A DNA stretch of 64,000 bases from Asticcacaulis sp. EMRT-3 (GTDB lineage: Bacteria; Pseudomonadota; Alphaproteobacteria; Caulobacterales; Caulobacteraceae). The notes under the pieces are model-generated. The model worked only from the letters and a program-made list of their open reading frames with translations, did no database searches and was not told the origin of the DNA. The stretch's first letter is position 1; every line of letters begins with the position of its first letter. Both the position numbers and the translations under genes were made by a program. This document shows, piece by piece, positions 55,071-63,852 of the stretch. The stretch covers positions 517,001 through 581,000 of the forward strand of contig NZ_JASERT010000001.1 in the NCBI RefSeq assembly GCF_030027245.1, written 5' to 3'.

Positions 55071-56330
55071 TCAATCCACCCACGCTTTTTTCAGCGTGCG
55101 CGACGCACCGAACAACAGCAAGGCGGCCAGCAGGTAAAAGCCAAGCCCGATCACGAAGGCCCATTTAATGGAGTCTTCGCCGTACATCGGTTTGAGCAGG
55201 TCGGACACCTTGCCAAAAAAGTAAGGCCCAAGGCTCAGGCCGATCAGATTATTGACCAGCAAAAACAAGGCGCTTGCCTGACTGCGGCCATTGACCGGCA
55301 CAAGATGCTGGACGGCGGTGAGCAGCGGTGCGAGCCAGACAAGGCCCAGCGCCTGCGGAATCAGCACCAGCAAAAAGGCTTGCAGCGGCGTATGGGCCAT
55401 CACAGCCAGCCCGTACAGCGGGGCGGAAACGAGCAGGGCGCAGGCCGGGATGAGCGGATAAGCGCCTTTGCGCGCCTGCCCCAGACGGTCAGCCAGCCAG
55501 CCGCCCAAAGGTATGCCGATCAGGCCGCTGATCAGAAAGGCCATTGAGAACAGGATCGAACGGCTGGTTATGTCCATGTTCAGGCTGCGCGCCAGAAAGG
55601 TGGGGAACCAGTAGAGAAAGCCGTAGCCGACCATTGAGGCCGCCGCCGCGCCCAGCGCCATCAGCCAGAAGGCCGGCTTGGCGCAGACCAGACGCGCCGT
55701 GGCCAGCAGGCCGGGCGCTGCGCCCTGCACGGGCGCGTCATACTGGCCACGCGGCGGATCGCGTACCAGCAGGCGAAACAGGGGCGCGACCACCAGCCCG
55801 ACAAGACCGATGACCAGAAAGGCGTAGCGCCAGTTGACATGGGCCGCCATCAGCCCGCCAAACAGAATACCGGCGGCGCTGCCGAGCGGAATGCCGAGCG
55901 TATAGACCGAGATGGCGCGCGCCCGGCTGTGCGGCGGATAAAGATCGGCGATCAAAGCATAGGCGGGCGGCACGCCTCCGGCTTCGCCGACCCCGACCCC
56001 CATGCGCGCCAGAAAGAGCTGGCCGAATCCGGCGCTCAGGCCGCACGCAGCGGTGAAGGCCGACCAGACGGCCAGCGCCACCGTCATCAGCCAGACACGC
56101 GAGCCACGGTCGGCCAGCCAGGCGGCGGGCAGGGCCAGCACCGAAAAGAACAGGGCGAAGGGCAGGCCGCCCAGCCAGCCGGTCTGGGCATCATTGAGAT
56201 GCAACTCGGCGGCGATCGGCTCTTTCAGGATGCTTAAGATCTGGCGGTCGAGAAAGTTGAGCATATAGACCACGATCAGCAGGATCATGGTCAGGTTGCG
56301 GCCTTTGGCAGCAGGAAGAGGATCGGTCAT
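55071..56330 (-). CDS. MFS transporter, spinster-like
   Basis: A 419-residue twelve-helix transporter. LLIVVYMLNFLDRQILSILK with EPIAAELHLNDAQTGWLGG is the typical start of the spinster/hexuronate group; WLADRGSRVWLMTVAL matches the MFS loop 2-3 motif, and FLARMGVGVGEAGGVPPAYA and LIADLYPPHSRARAISVY are characteristic of Spns-like members. Bacterial substrates are largely unknown (lipids, organic anions). The ATG is at 56330 with no strong ribosome site. It diverges from OsmC. Confidence 0.87.
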   Translation of the reverse strand: MTDPLPAAKGRNLTMILLIVVYMLNFLDRQILSILKEPIAAELHLNDAQTGWLGGLPFALFFSVLALPAAWLADRGSRVWLMTVALAVWSAFTAACGLSAGFGQLFLARMGVGVGEAGGVPPAYALIADLYPPHSRARAISVYTLGIPLGSAAGILFGGLMAAHVNWRYAFLVIGLVGLVVAPLFRLLVRDPPRGQYDAPVQGAAPGLLATARLVCAKPAFWLMALGAAAASMVGYGFLYWFPTFLARSLNMDITSRSILFSMAFLISGLIGIPLGGWLADRLGQARKGAYPLIPACALLVSAPLYGLAVMAHTPLQAFLLVLIPQALGLVWLAPLLTAVQHLVPVNGRSQASALFLLVNNLIGLSLGPYFFGKVSDLLKPMYGEDSIKWAFVIGLGFYLLAALLLFGASRTLKKAWVD

Positions 56331-56415
56331 GGCAGCTTTGCGATTCGCATTGTTTTGCTATGGATGAGGTCATACAACGGCAGTCGGCATTCACACCAGA
56401 TGAAAGGTTCTCCCC

Positions 56416-56850
56416 ATGATCCGTACAGCAAAGGCCCATTGGGCCGGTAATGGCCAGCAAGGCGAAGGCAGCCTGACCACGCAGAGCGGGGTGCTTGACC
56501 AGCAGCCCTACAGCTTCAAGCTGCGCTTTGAAAATGCCGACGGCAAGGCGGGCACCAATCCCGAAGAACTGATCGCGGCGGCCCATTCGGGCTGTTTCTC
56601 GATGGCGCTGGCCTTTGCCCTGGGCGCGGCGGGCTTTACCGCTGACAGTATCGACACCGAGGCCAGTGTTGACCTGCAACCGGCGGATGGCGGTTTTGCC
56701 ATCGCGGCGATCAAGCTGAAGCTCAGCGCCAAAATTCCCGGCATTTCGGCTGATCAGTTTCAGGAGATCGCAGCGGGCGCCAAGGCGGGCTGCCCGGTAT
56801 CCAAGGCGCTGTCGTCCGTGCCGATCACGCTGGAAGCCGTTCTGATCTAA
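56416..56850 (+). CDS. OsmC-family peroxiredoxin
   Basis: A 144-residue OsmC-type hydroperoxide reductase. The two reactive Cys are in LIAAAHSGCFSMALAF (C60) and AKAGCPVSKAL (C126), with the catalytic-cluster Arg/Glu in NPEELIAAAH. It reduces organic peroxides, generally with lipoyl or thiol reductants. Its last four bases overlap the end of a convergent GT39 gene. The length is typical of OsmC. Confidence 0.93.
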   Translation: MIRTAKAHWAGNGQQGEGSLTTQSGVLDQQPYSFKLRFENADGKAGTNPEELIAAAHSGCFSMALAFALGAAGFTADSIDTEASVDLQPADGGFAIAAIKLKLSAKIPGISADQFQEIAAGAKAGCPVSKALSSVPITLEAVLI

Positions 56851-58259
56851 GGTATTTGGCAATCAGGCGTTTTGAGTCGACCGCGATAGAGATGGAAGTC
56901 CGTCTTGCGGCTGGCTCTGGCGCGTGAGGCCGTGTCGAGATCGCTTAACTGATCAAAGCAGGTGGTCAGGTCGGGCGCATGGTTGGGGGCGACGACGATC
57001 AGGGCCATGCCCGGCGGCACGGGCGTGGGCCAGTTGTAGCGCGCCCGTTCGGCCACGGCGCGCACGGTCTGCTGCGGCAGGTGGTAGCTCAGTTCGCCCT
57101 GCGTATCATAGTCGGTGGTGGCGATCCATGTCGCGCCGCTCGCCTGACGCGCCGCGTCTATACGGCTGGCAAGGCCATTCCAGCCCTGAGCCAGACCCGC
57201 CGCACCAAGGCCGGGGGCCTGATCGCCGAGCGCCAGAAAGCCAAGCGCCAGAACGGTGATGGCGATGCCGAAGGGCGCGGCCCAGCTTCGCAGCCGTGGC
57301 CACCAGCGGCCCTGCAAGCCCTCGCTCGCCGAGGCCGCCAGCACGACCAGTCCCGGATAGATGGGGGCCGGCCAGTTGCCCTGAATGCGGTCGTGAAAAA
57401 CATGGATCAGCAGATAGACCAGCAAAGGCAGGGGCAGGGCGATCAGCAGGTTGGCGGCGGGGTCGCGGCCTTTCCACCACCTTGCCACAGCCAGTCCGGC
57501 GAACAGGGCGATGAAAGGATTGATCAAGAGCGGTTGCGAGATCAGGAATTCGATCAGATAGCGCGCCGTCAGATGGCTGGCTTCGAGCCGCCCGAACTGC
57601 TTGGCCACTGTGATCCAGCCATGCTGCGCGTTCCACAGCAGGTTGGGGGCCATGACGGCCAGAGCCAGCACAGCACCCAGCCATAACCAGGGCCGCGTCA
57701 GGTGACGGCGGGCGTCACGATCCATGACCAGCCAGACCAGTACGCCTAAGCCTAAGAACAGATTGGTGTATTTGGCCTCAACGCCCAGACCCGCGAACAG
57801 GCCGAACACCAGCCACCAGCGGCCATCATCGCTCCTGACCAGTCGCGCCAGTGCCCACAAGGCCGCCGCCCACATCAGCACGCTGGGCGGATCGGGCGTG
57901 GCCACCACCGTGCCGATGCTCAGCAGCAAACAGGCATTGAGCCAGAGCAGGGCCCGTTTCGCCACCGTGGCGTCGAATAATGTGCGCGCCGTGTTGTAAA
58001 CCAGCGCGCACAGGACGAGGAAACCCAGCACGAACGGCAGACGCACCCAGAGCGCCGCGTTGCTGACGGCGGTGAAGGCGGCGATCCACCACGCCACCAT
58101 CGGCGGGTGATCATAATAGCCGAAGCTCAGATGCTGCGCCCACAGCCAGTAATAGCTCTCATCGGGCACAAGTCCGGCCCGTCCCGCCGCGATCAGGCGC
58201 AAGGCCGTCAGGGCGAGGATCAGCGGCAGGTAGGGGATGGTTTTCAGGCGGGCCAGCAT
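56847..58259 (-). CDS. GT39-family (ArnT/PMT-like) membrane glycosyltransferase
   Basis: A 470-residue GT-C glycosyltransferase with about ten membrane helices. VPDESYYWLWAQHLSFGYYD near residue 31 carries the first-loop Asp-Glu of the PMT/ArnT family (D/E pair), and HPPMVAWWIAAFT follows. These enzymes move a sugar from polyprenyl phosphate to protein or lipid A in the periplasm. The end is soluble, with ATWIATTDYDTQGELSYHLP. The donor could come from the DPM1-GtrA fusion at 13.5 kb, but this is inference. Start ATG 58259. Confidence 0.85.
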   Translation of the reverse strand: MLARLKTIPYLPLILALTALRLIAAGRAGLVPDESYYWLWAQHLSFGYYDHPPMVAWWIAAFTAVSNAALWVRLPFVLGFLVLCALVYNTARTLFDATVAKRALLWLNACLLLSIGTVVATPDPPSVLMWAAALWALARLVRSDDGRWWLVFGLFAGLGVEAKYTNLFLGLGVLVWLVMDRDARRHLTRPWLWLGAVLALAVMAPNLLWNAQHGWITVAKQFGRLEASHLTARYLIEFLISQPLLINPFIALFAGLAVARWWKGRDPAANLLIALPLPLLVYLLIHVFHDRIQGNWPAPIYPGLVVLAASASEGLQGRWWPRLRSWAAPFGIAITVLALGFLALGDQAPGLGAAGLAQGWNGLASRIDAARQASGATWIATTDYDTQGELSYHLPQQTVRAVAERARYNWPTPVPPGMALIVVAPNHAPDLTTCFDQLSDLDTASRARASRKTDFHLYRGRLKTPDCQIP

Positions 58260-58360
58260 GTCGCCTTCATGGCTGGTTTCGCCGCTTCTGGCAACTACAG
58301 CCTGAGGAACCAGCGATCCGGCACGGTAACCTCCCTTGTATTCTTATTTTCATCGAGGGT

Positions 58361-58587
58361 AGAGCGGTTTGCATTCTGCTTGAATCAGTCAAAGGAATGC
58401 AACCCGCTCTACATTTTGCGTTTTTCCGCATCTCGCATTCAATTTGTAAGTCAAATTAAACGCTCGTTGCTCTGGAGCGGTTTGCATTCTGATTGAATCG
58501 TTGAAAGGCATGCAACCCGCTCTACATTTTGCGTTTTTCCGCATCTCGCATTCAATTTGTAAGTCAAATAAACGCTCGTTGCTCTGG
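58361..58587. repeat. Two tandem 113-bp AGAGCGG palindromic units
   Basis: Unit 1 (58362-58474) and unit 2 (58475-58586) start GAGCGGTTTGCATTCTG and end CGCTCGTTGCTCTG. In each, AGAGCGGTTTGCATTC and GAATGCAACCCGCTCT pair; TTTTGCGTTTTTCCGCATCTCG follows unchanged in both. Unit 2 lacks one T in AAATTAAAC and differs at a few loop bases (GATTGAATCGTTGAAAGG for GCTTGAATCAGTCAAAGG). They are related to the TAGAGC elements at 6.1 and 28.4 kb. They fill the gap between GT39 and the Old Yellow Enzyme gene. Confidence 0.93.
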
Positions 58588-58650
58588 CGTGGCGGCGGTG
58601 ATCACTCCATATCGGGAGCGCGCCCACATTTTAATGTACCGGAGATGAGC

Positions 58651-59745
58651 ATGAGTGTCCTGTTTTCCCCCATCGCCCTGCGTAGCCTCAGTTTACGAAA
58701 CCGCATCGTGGTGTCGCCCATGTGTCAATATTCGGCGGAGAATGGCCGCGCCACGGACTGGCACATGATCCATCTTGGCCATCTGGCGCTGTCGGGGGCG
58801 GGGATGCTGATCATCGAGGCCACGGCGGTCGAGGCCGATGGCCGCATTACCCCCGGCGATCTGGGGCTTTATGATGAGGCCTGCGAAGCGGCGCTGAAGC
58901 CGGTTCTGGCCGCCATCCGGCGCTGGTCGGATATACCCGTGGCCATCCAGCTCGGCCATGCCGGGCGCAAGGCGTCGTGCCATCTGCCGTGGGAGGGCGG
59001 CCAGCAGATCGCGCCCGATGCGCCGCAGGGCTGGCGCGTCCATGCGCCGTCAGACGTGCCCTATCTCGAAACGGACGCTACGCCGATTGCGCTCGATAAG
59101 ACCGGACTGGAGCGCGTCAAAGCCGCCTTCGTGGCGGCGGCGCAGCGGGCCGAGCGCCTCGGTATCGACGCCATCGAGATCCACGCCGCCCACGGCTATC
59201 TGCTGCATGAATTCCTGTCGCCCCTCAGCAATCACCGCGATGACGACTATGGCGGCTCGCTGGACAACCGGATGCGCTTTCCGCTCGAAGTTTTTAAAGC
59301 GGTGCGCGACGCCTTTCCGGCGGATAAGCCGGTGGGCGTGCGTGTTTCGGCCTCCGACTGGGTGGAGGGCGGCTGGGACATCGACCAGACGGTCGTGTTT
59401 GCCAAAAAGCTGAAAGCGCTGGGCGTGGACTGGATCGATGCCTCGTCGGGGGCTTTGTCGCCCTTGCAACAAATCCCGGTTGGCCCCGGTTATCAGGTGC
59501 CGTTCGCCGCCGCTATCCGTGAAACCGGCGTCACCACCTTTGCCGTGGGGCTGATCACCGAAGCGCAGCAGGCTGAGGATATTCTGGAATCGGGCAAGGC
59601 CGATCTGGTGGCTCTGGCGCGCGCCATGCTCTATGATCCGCGCTGGCCGTGGCACGCCGCCGCCGAACTGGGGGCGCAGATCGATGCGCCCGCACAATAT
59701 TGGCGCTCCGCCCCGCACGGGGTGAAGGATCTGTTCCGAACGTGA
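58651..59745 (+). CDS. Old Yellow Enzyme-family NADH:flavin oxidoreductase
   Basis: An FMN-dependent ene-reductase of the YqjM/NamA type. LFSPIALRSLSLRNRIVVSP with MCQYSAENGRATDWH (Cys of the YqjM type), IQLGHAGRKASCHLPW and EIHAAHGYLLHEFLSPLSNH then RDDDYGGSLDNRMRF (catalytic-site motif) are present. ATG at 58651 (GGAG 6 bases upstream) gives 364 residues; ATG 58645 is an alternative, and the frame extends into the palindromic repeats, which is shadow. It reduces activated C=C bonds; physiological substrate unknown. Confidence 0.91.
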   Translation: MSVLFSPIALRSLSLRNRIVVSPMCQYSAENGRATDWHMIHLGHLALSGAGMLIIEATAVEADGRITPGDLGLYDEACEAALKPVLAAIRRWSDIPVAIQLGHAGRKASCHLPWEGGQQIAPDAPQGWRVHAPSDVPYLETDATPIALDKTGLERVKAAFVAAAQRAERLGIDAIEIHAAHGYLLHEFLSPLSNHRDDDYGGSLDNRMRFPLEVFKAVRDAFPADKPVGVRVSASDWVEGGWDIDQTVVFAKKLKALGVDWIDASSGALSPLQQIPVGPGYQVPFAAAIRETGVTTFAVGLITEAQQAEDILESGKADLVALARAMLYDPRWPWHAAAELGAQIDAPAQYWRSAPHGVKDLFRT

Positions 59746-59757
59746 CGGTCTGAAAAA

Positions 59758-59783
59758 AAAGCCCTGGATCGCTCCGGGGCTTT
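59758..59783. terminator. Bidirectional intrinsic terminator between OYE and GH31 genes
   Basis: AAAGCCCTGGA (59758-59768) pairs with TCCGGGGCTTT (59773-59783), a hairpin with one G-T pair and a 4-base loop; an A-run precedes it and TTTC follows, so it can act on both strands. Confidence 0.8.
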
Positions 59784-59791
59784 CTTTCATT

Positions 59792-62131
59792 TTACTTGCC
59801 GATCACCTGTACGAGGCCAGGTGCGGTTTTGGCCATTGCGCCTGAGGCGGACAGCTTGCCTGAGGCGTCATCCCAGGTGAGCTGGCTCGTCACCGTGCCC
59901 TTGCCCGTTTCGTAACCATAGGTTTTGCCGTCATCATCATAGAGGTTGAAGGTGCCGTCAGCGCCCGGATAGACCTTCAAGGCGGTGATGGTTTGCGGCG
60001 TGGCGGTGGACTGGATGTCCGAACCCACGGGGATGATCGAGCCTGCCTTGACAAACAGCGGGATCTGCTCGATCGGCGCGGCCACATCAACCCACTGGCC
60101 GCCGGTCAGCTTTTCATTGGTCCAGTAATTATACCAGTCTGAACCCGCCGGCAGATAGACCTTCTTCTGGGTTTGCCCCTGTTCGGTGACGGGAGCCACG
60201 AGGAAGGCCGGGCCGAACATATATTCCGTGCCGATGTCGCTGACATTCGGGTCGTTCGGGAAGTCCATCCACAGGGCGCGCATGAAGGGGGCACCCGTAT
60301 CATAGGTATGTTTGGCGCTGGAATAGATATACGGGATCAGGGCGTAGCGCAGCTTGTCGTATCTGGCCATGATCGCCTCGGCCTCGTGACCGAAGGCCCA
60401 GATTTCGGTGTGTTTGCGATCACCATGCAGGCGTAAGGTCGGCAGGAAGGTGCCGTATTCGAACCAGCGCGTCAGAAGCTCAGGATAGTCGTTGTTCTGG
60501 CCCACCACGTCGCGCGCATCGGACGGATCGAGCAGGGGCGGCTTGGTGGCGGTCGTGGTTTGCGGCAGCCATTGCCAGCCGCCGATGTCATTGCCCCAAT
60601 AGGCGATGCCCGACGCCGTCATGTTAAGCCCGGTAGGAATCTGGCGCTGCAAAGCTTCCCATGACGGGTTGATGTCGGACGACCAGAACAGGGCCCCCGT
60701 GCGCTGCGAGCCCAGATAGGCGGCGCGCGCCAGGATCAGCACGCGCTTGTCGGGCTTCCAGGCGCGCATGCCATCGGCCACGCCCTCAACGTGCAGCAGG
60801 GGGAAGACATTGTGGTAGCGGTCGCCCGAACCGATCGAGAAGAAATAGCCGTCCGGCACCAGATCGGGCTCGGTTTCGTCGAGCCACGGATAGTCGTAAC
60901 CGTGCGACAGGATATTATCACGCGCGTGATCCCAGTACCATTTGCGGGCGTCGGGATTGGTCGAATCGATCAAGGCGCCGGTGCGGTCGGAACGGAAGGG
61001 CAGGCCATCGACCGGGTTCCCGTCCTTATCCTTCAGGAAATAACCCTTAGCGGCGAGTTCGTTATAATAACGGCCTGAGGTTTCGAAACGCGGCCAGATC
61101 GAGATGATCGACTCTATCCCCATATCGTGCAACTGCTTGTTCATGGCGTCCGGATCGGGGAACTGCGCCGGGTCGATGTCCATCTGGCCCATGCGCGTCC
61201 AGTAGAACCAGTCCTGCACCATGATGTCGAGCGGATAGCCCTTCTGGCGATAGGTATTGGCCACGCGCAGGATTTCGGCCTGGCTGTCGTAACGCGCCTT
61301 GGACTGGATCAGGCCGAAGGCGGCCTTGGGCGGGATCGGTGTGCGGCCGGTGACGCGGGCATAGGCCGAGTAAATCTCTTCGGGCGTATCACCGGTGACG
61401 ACGAAGAAGGAGACGCGCTCGCCGACCTCGGACTGGAATTTCGTTGCGCCATTGATGCCGGCAATGAAGTGCGTATCGGACGGGTTGTCCCAGATGATAC
61501 CATAGCCTTTGGACGACACCATAAAGGGCACGCAGACGGTTTCACCGCCGGGCGCATCATACCAGTGTTTGCAGTCGATCACCCGGCCGCGCAGATCGAG
61601 CGGGCCGCGTGACATCTGATTCTGGCCCATGCCGTAATAATGTTCGTCGGTGGGCGCGGTGAAATCGGCACCAACCTGAAAGGTGTGCTCGCCATTGACA
61701 TCGTGCGGGGCCATTTCCCAGCCGGTCATGTTGAGGATGGTTTCGCCTTTGGCGTTCGTCACCTGCAAACCGACGGGCGGCAGGGACGGGGCGAAATATT
61801 TTTCACCCTGACTGGGCACATGCGGCGCGGGGGCAGCATTGACATGCAAGGTCAGGGCGTTCGAGGTGAAGCTGTCGCCGTTTGCGTCGCTGGTTTCGCG
61901 GAAGGCGGAATTATCGGCGTGATCGGCCAGTATGCCGTAACCGGGGCCTTTCAGCGCGTCGGCCTTGTCGATGGCAATGGTGACGTGGATGACGTTCGGG
62001 CCGTAAGCCTCGACGCTGACCCACGCGCCGTTGCGGTCCAGCGTGGTGATCGGCGCAGAGTGGGCGCTGACGGCCAGGCTTAAGGAAAGAGCGGATACGA
62101 CACCGCAAAGAAGGGCCTTGAAGGAACGCAT
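59792..62131 (-). CDS. Exported glycoside hydrolase family 31 enzyme
   Basis: A 779-residue alpha-glucosidase/alpha-xylosidase-type enzyme. A signal peptide (LLCGVVSALSLSLAVSAHSA) is followed by an N-terminal beta domain, and a (beta/alpha)8 barrel: nucleophile Asp in DYPWLDETEPDLVPDG (D418) and acid/base Asp in GALFWSSDINPSWEALQRQI (D486), with ASGIAYWGNDIGGW. The sequence WYDAPGGETVCVPFMVSSKG is near the GH31 N-terminal end of the barrel. ATG at 62131 is supported by GGGGAG 6 bases upstream. Substrate specificity (xylosidic, glucosidic or galactosidic) cannot be determined. Confidence 0.92.
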   Translation of the reverse strand: MRSFKALLCGVVSALSLSLAVSAHSAPITTLDRNGAWVSVEAYGPNVIHVTIAIDKADALKGPGYGILADHADNSAFRETSDANGDSFTSNALTLHVNAAPAPHVPSQGEKYFAPSLPPVGLQVTNAKGETILNMTGWEMAPHDVNGEHTFQVGADFTAPTDEHYYGMGQNQMSRGPLDLRGRVIDCKHWYDAPGGETVCVPFMVSSKGYGIIWDNPSDTHFIAGINGATKFQSEVGERVSFFVVTGDTPEEIYSAYARVTGRTPIPPKAAFGLIQSKARYDSQAEILRVANTYRQKGYPLDIMVQDWFYWTRMGQMDIDPAQFPDPDAMNKQLHDMGIESIISIWPRFETSGRYYNELAAKGYFLKDKDGNPVDGLPFRSDRTGALIDSTNPDARKWYWDHARDNILSHGYDYPWLDETEPDLVPDGYFFSIGSGDRYHNVFPLLHVEGVADGMRAWKPDKRVLILARAAYLGSQRTGALFWSSDINPSWEALQRQIPTGLNMTASGIAYWGNDIGGWQWLPQTTTATKPPLLDPSDARDVVGQNNDYPELLTRWFEYGTFLPTLRLHGDRKHTEIWAFGHEAEAIMARYDKLRYALIPYIYSSAKHTYDTGAPFMRALWMDFPNDPNVSDIGTEYMFGPAFLVAPVTEQGQTQKKVYLPAGSDWYNYWTNEKLTGGQWVDVAAPIEQIPLFVKAGSIIPVGSDIQSTATPQTITALKVYPGADGTFNLYDDDGKTYGYETGKGTVTSQLTWDDASGKLSASGAMAKTAPGLVQVIGK

Positions 62132-62277
62132 CGGTATCTCCCCTGACAGCGTTATCATTTTTCTTACGGCTAAGGCGGCGCAGGCCTTGCGTCAAGCTAT
62201 TATCATACAAGTTTGGGCGTCACCGTCGTAAAACCGACGATGGTGAAATTGCTCCATCGCCGGTTTTCATCGATAAA

Positions 62278-63480
62278 TTACATCTTCATGCCCGACATAG
62301 GCATCCAATGGGTTTTTAACTGTATGAAGCCGACTGTGCCGTTCGGATGGTCGCCATAAGCCGGTTTCAGAGGCTTCGGCACATGGTTGAACTGGCGCAC
62401 CACGCCGAGACCCAGGGTTGCGCCATGACCGATTTGGAAGGTGCGAATGACGCCGATCTCTGTCTTGGCCACCCACCAGGCATGGCCTGGAACCAGTTCG
62501 TCATTATAGACACGTTCATAACGCGCCAGTCCGATCCAGGGGCCTTTGAAATGGAAACTGTTTTCGAACAGCCACGCATCGGAGGGTTTAACGTTTCTAT
62601 GTTCTTGCGCTTTGCGCCCGAAGGCAAGGGTTGAGTCCAGCCTGCCCGTAACGAAATTGCGCGTATAGGCGAGGCTGGCGCTTTTCTGAATCAGATTGAT
62701 GTCCGGCTCCAGTTCTTCCGGGCTGACCACACGCGCCCATGAGCCTTGCGCTGACAGATCAGGTGTGATCCGCCATGTCAGGCGCATGGCCGTGGAATCA
62801 AGATGCGGACGTTCAAGATTGAAGCGATGCTCATCCGGTTCGCGGCCGGTGAACTGGCTGACCTCAATCTGCACGGGGCCTTGGGTCAGGCCCGCAGCCA
62901 CGACGCCCATGGTGATATGTCCGGCATCGAACCAGTGGTGGGTGATTGGCGCAGTTGGGAAATTCTCGCCGGAAGGGCGGTGCATGAAAGCCTGCGGCCC
63001 GAAGCCATTTTCGCCCGGCCAGCCGACGCGCACGAAACCGCTCATATCACCATCGAAACGGTGGGTGACGGTGGCGGTCAGGCCCATGAACAGGTCGTGT
63101 GGATGCTGGCGATCGACGAGCGGGTGCACGCCGTCAGCCGTTTCGCCTGTCTGGAGCAGAAGAGGGTAGCCGTTCTTGCCCATGAAGGCGTCCGGCGACA
63201 GCATGGCCTGAAGATCAAGATCGGTGCTGTCGTTGAGCGCATGGCTGGCCATGATCATCGCCATGCCTTCGACAAAGCTCTTTGAGCCGCCACGGGGGCC
63301 CTGTTGATCATCGGCGGCAAAGGTGATCGCCGTATGGGCCATGATATGCCAGCGGGAGCTTTGTTGTGGCATGGACATATCCGGCATGTTCATGCCTTGC
63401 ATCTGAGCATGGGCTATCTGGGGAAGGGACAGCGAAAAAAACGCCGCCGCGCAGGCGGGCGTGATAAAGCGGTAAGACAT
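62278..63480 (-). CDS. Met-rich N terminus outer-membrane barrel-like protein
   Basis: A 400-residue protein of unknown family. The signal peptide (AAAFFSLSLPQIAHA) is followed by a Met-rich QMQGMNMPDMSMPQQ, then repetitive antiparallel beta-type sequence with alternating aromatic and polar residues (GLTATVTHRFDGDMSGFVRV, WIGLARYERVYNDELVPGHA), and the end WMPMSGMKM. Met-rich stretches bind copper(I); similar proteins occur in copper-resistance clusters as far as I recall. The following genes on the minus strand encode small secreted Cys/Met-containing proteins. Role in copper handling is inference. Confidence 0.65.
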   Translation of the reverse strand: MSYRFITPACAAAFFSLSLPQIAHAQMQGMNMPDMSMPQQSSRWHIMAHTAITFAADDQQGPRGGSKSFVEGMAMIMASHALNDSTDLDLQAMLSPDAFMGKNGYPLLLQTGETADGVHPLVDRQHPHDLFMGLTATVTHRFDGDMSGFVRVGWPGENGFGPQAFMHRPSGENFPTAPITHHWFDAGHITMGVVAAGLTQGPVQIEVSQFTGREPDEHRFNLERPHLDSTAMRLTWRITPDLSAQGSWARVVSPEELEPDINLIQKSASLAYTRNFVTGRLDSTLAFGRKAQEHRNVKPSDAWLFENSFHFKGPWIGLARYERVYNDELVPGHAWWVAKTEIGVIRTFQIGHGATLGLGVVRQFNHVPKPLKPAYGDHPNGTVGFIQLKTHWMPMSGMKM

Positions 63481-63522
63481 GGATGTATTTCCGAAAAAAT
63501 TGATGGAACAGGTTTCAGACCA

Positions 63523-63852
63523 TCAGGCGTTTTTCGGCGGGCGCGGTTCCATGAAAGTGGACAGGCCGACGAGGGTGGCGGCAGGTGAGGCCGTGAATTG
63601 TATGGCCGAGGTTTTGCGCGCCATGGGAACCGGGCTAGCGTCAGGTGCTATCATGGCGGGCTGATTGCAACAGGGCATAAGGTTCTGATCGAGGGGCGGG
63701 GTCCGGTGTTGAACATCAAGTCTGACGATGTCCTGCATCATGTCCATCGGCATATGACACGGAGCGCTGGTGGTGACCGCCGTCGCATGAGCCGCGCTGC
63801 TCACAGCTAGCATAGTCCACAGGATAGCAAGCATGATGCGCAGGTTTTTCAT
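63523..63852 (-). CDS. Small secreted Cys/His/Met-containing protein
   Basis: A 109-residue product. Signal peptide (NLRIMLAILWTMLAVSSAAHA), then TSAPCHMPMDMMQDIVRLDV and LMPCCNQPAMIAP, with potential metal ligands Cys, His and Met spaced in two clusters. No known family is recognised. ATG at 63852 overlaps the stop of the upstream, partly seen gene (ATGA), so the three genes toward 62278 form an operon-like minus-strand set. Confidence 0.65.
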   Translation of the reverse strand: MKNLRIMLAILWTMLAVSSAAHATAVTTSAPCHMPMDMMQDIVRLDVQHRTPPLDQNLMPCCNQPAMIAPDASPVPMARKTSAIQFTASPAATLVGLSTFMEPRPPKNA

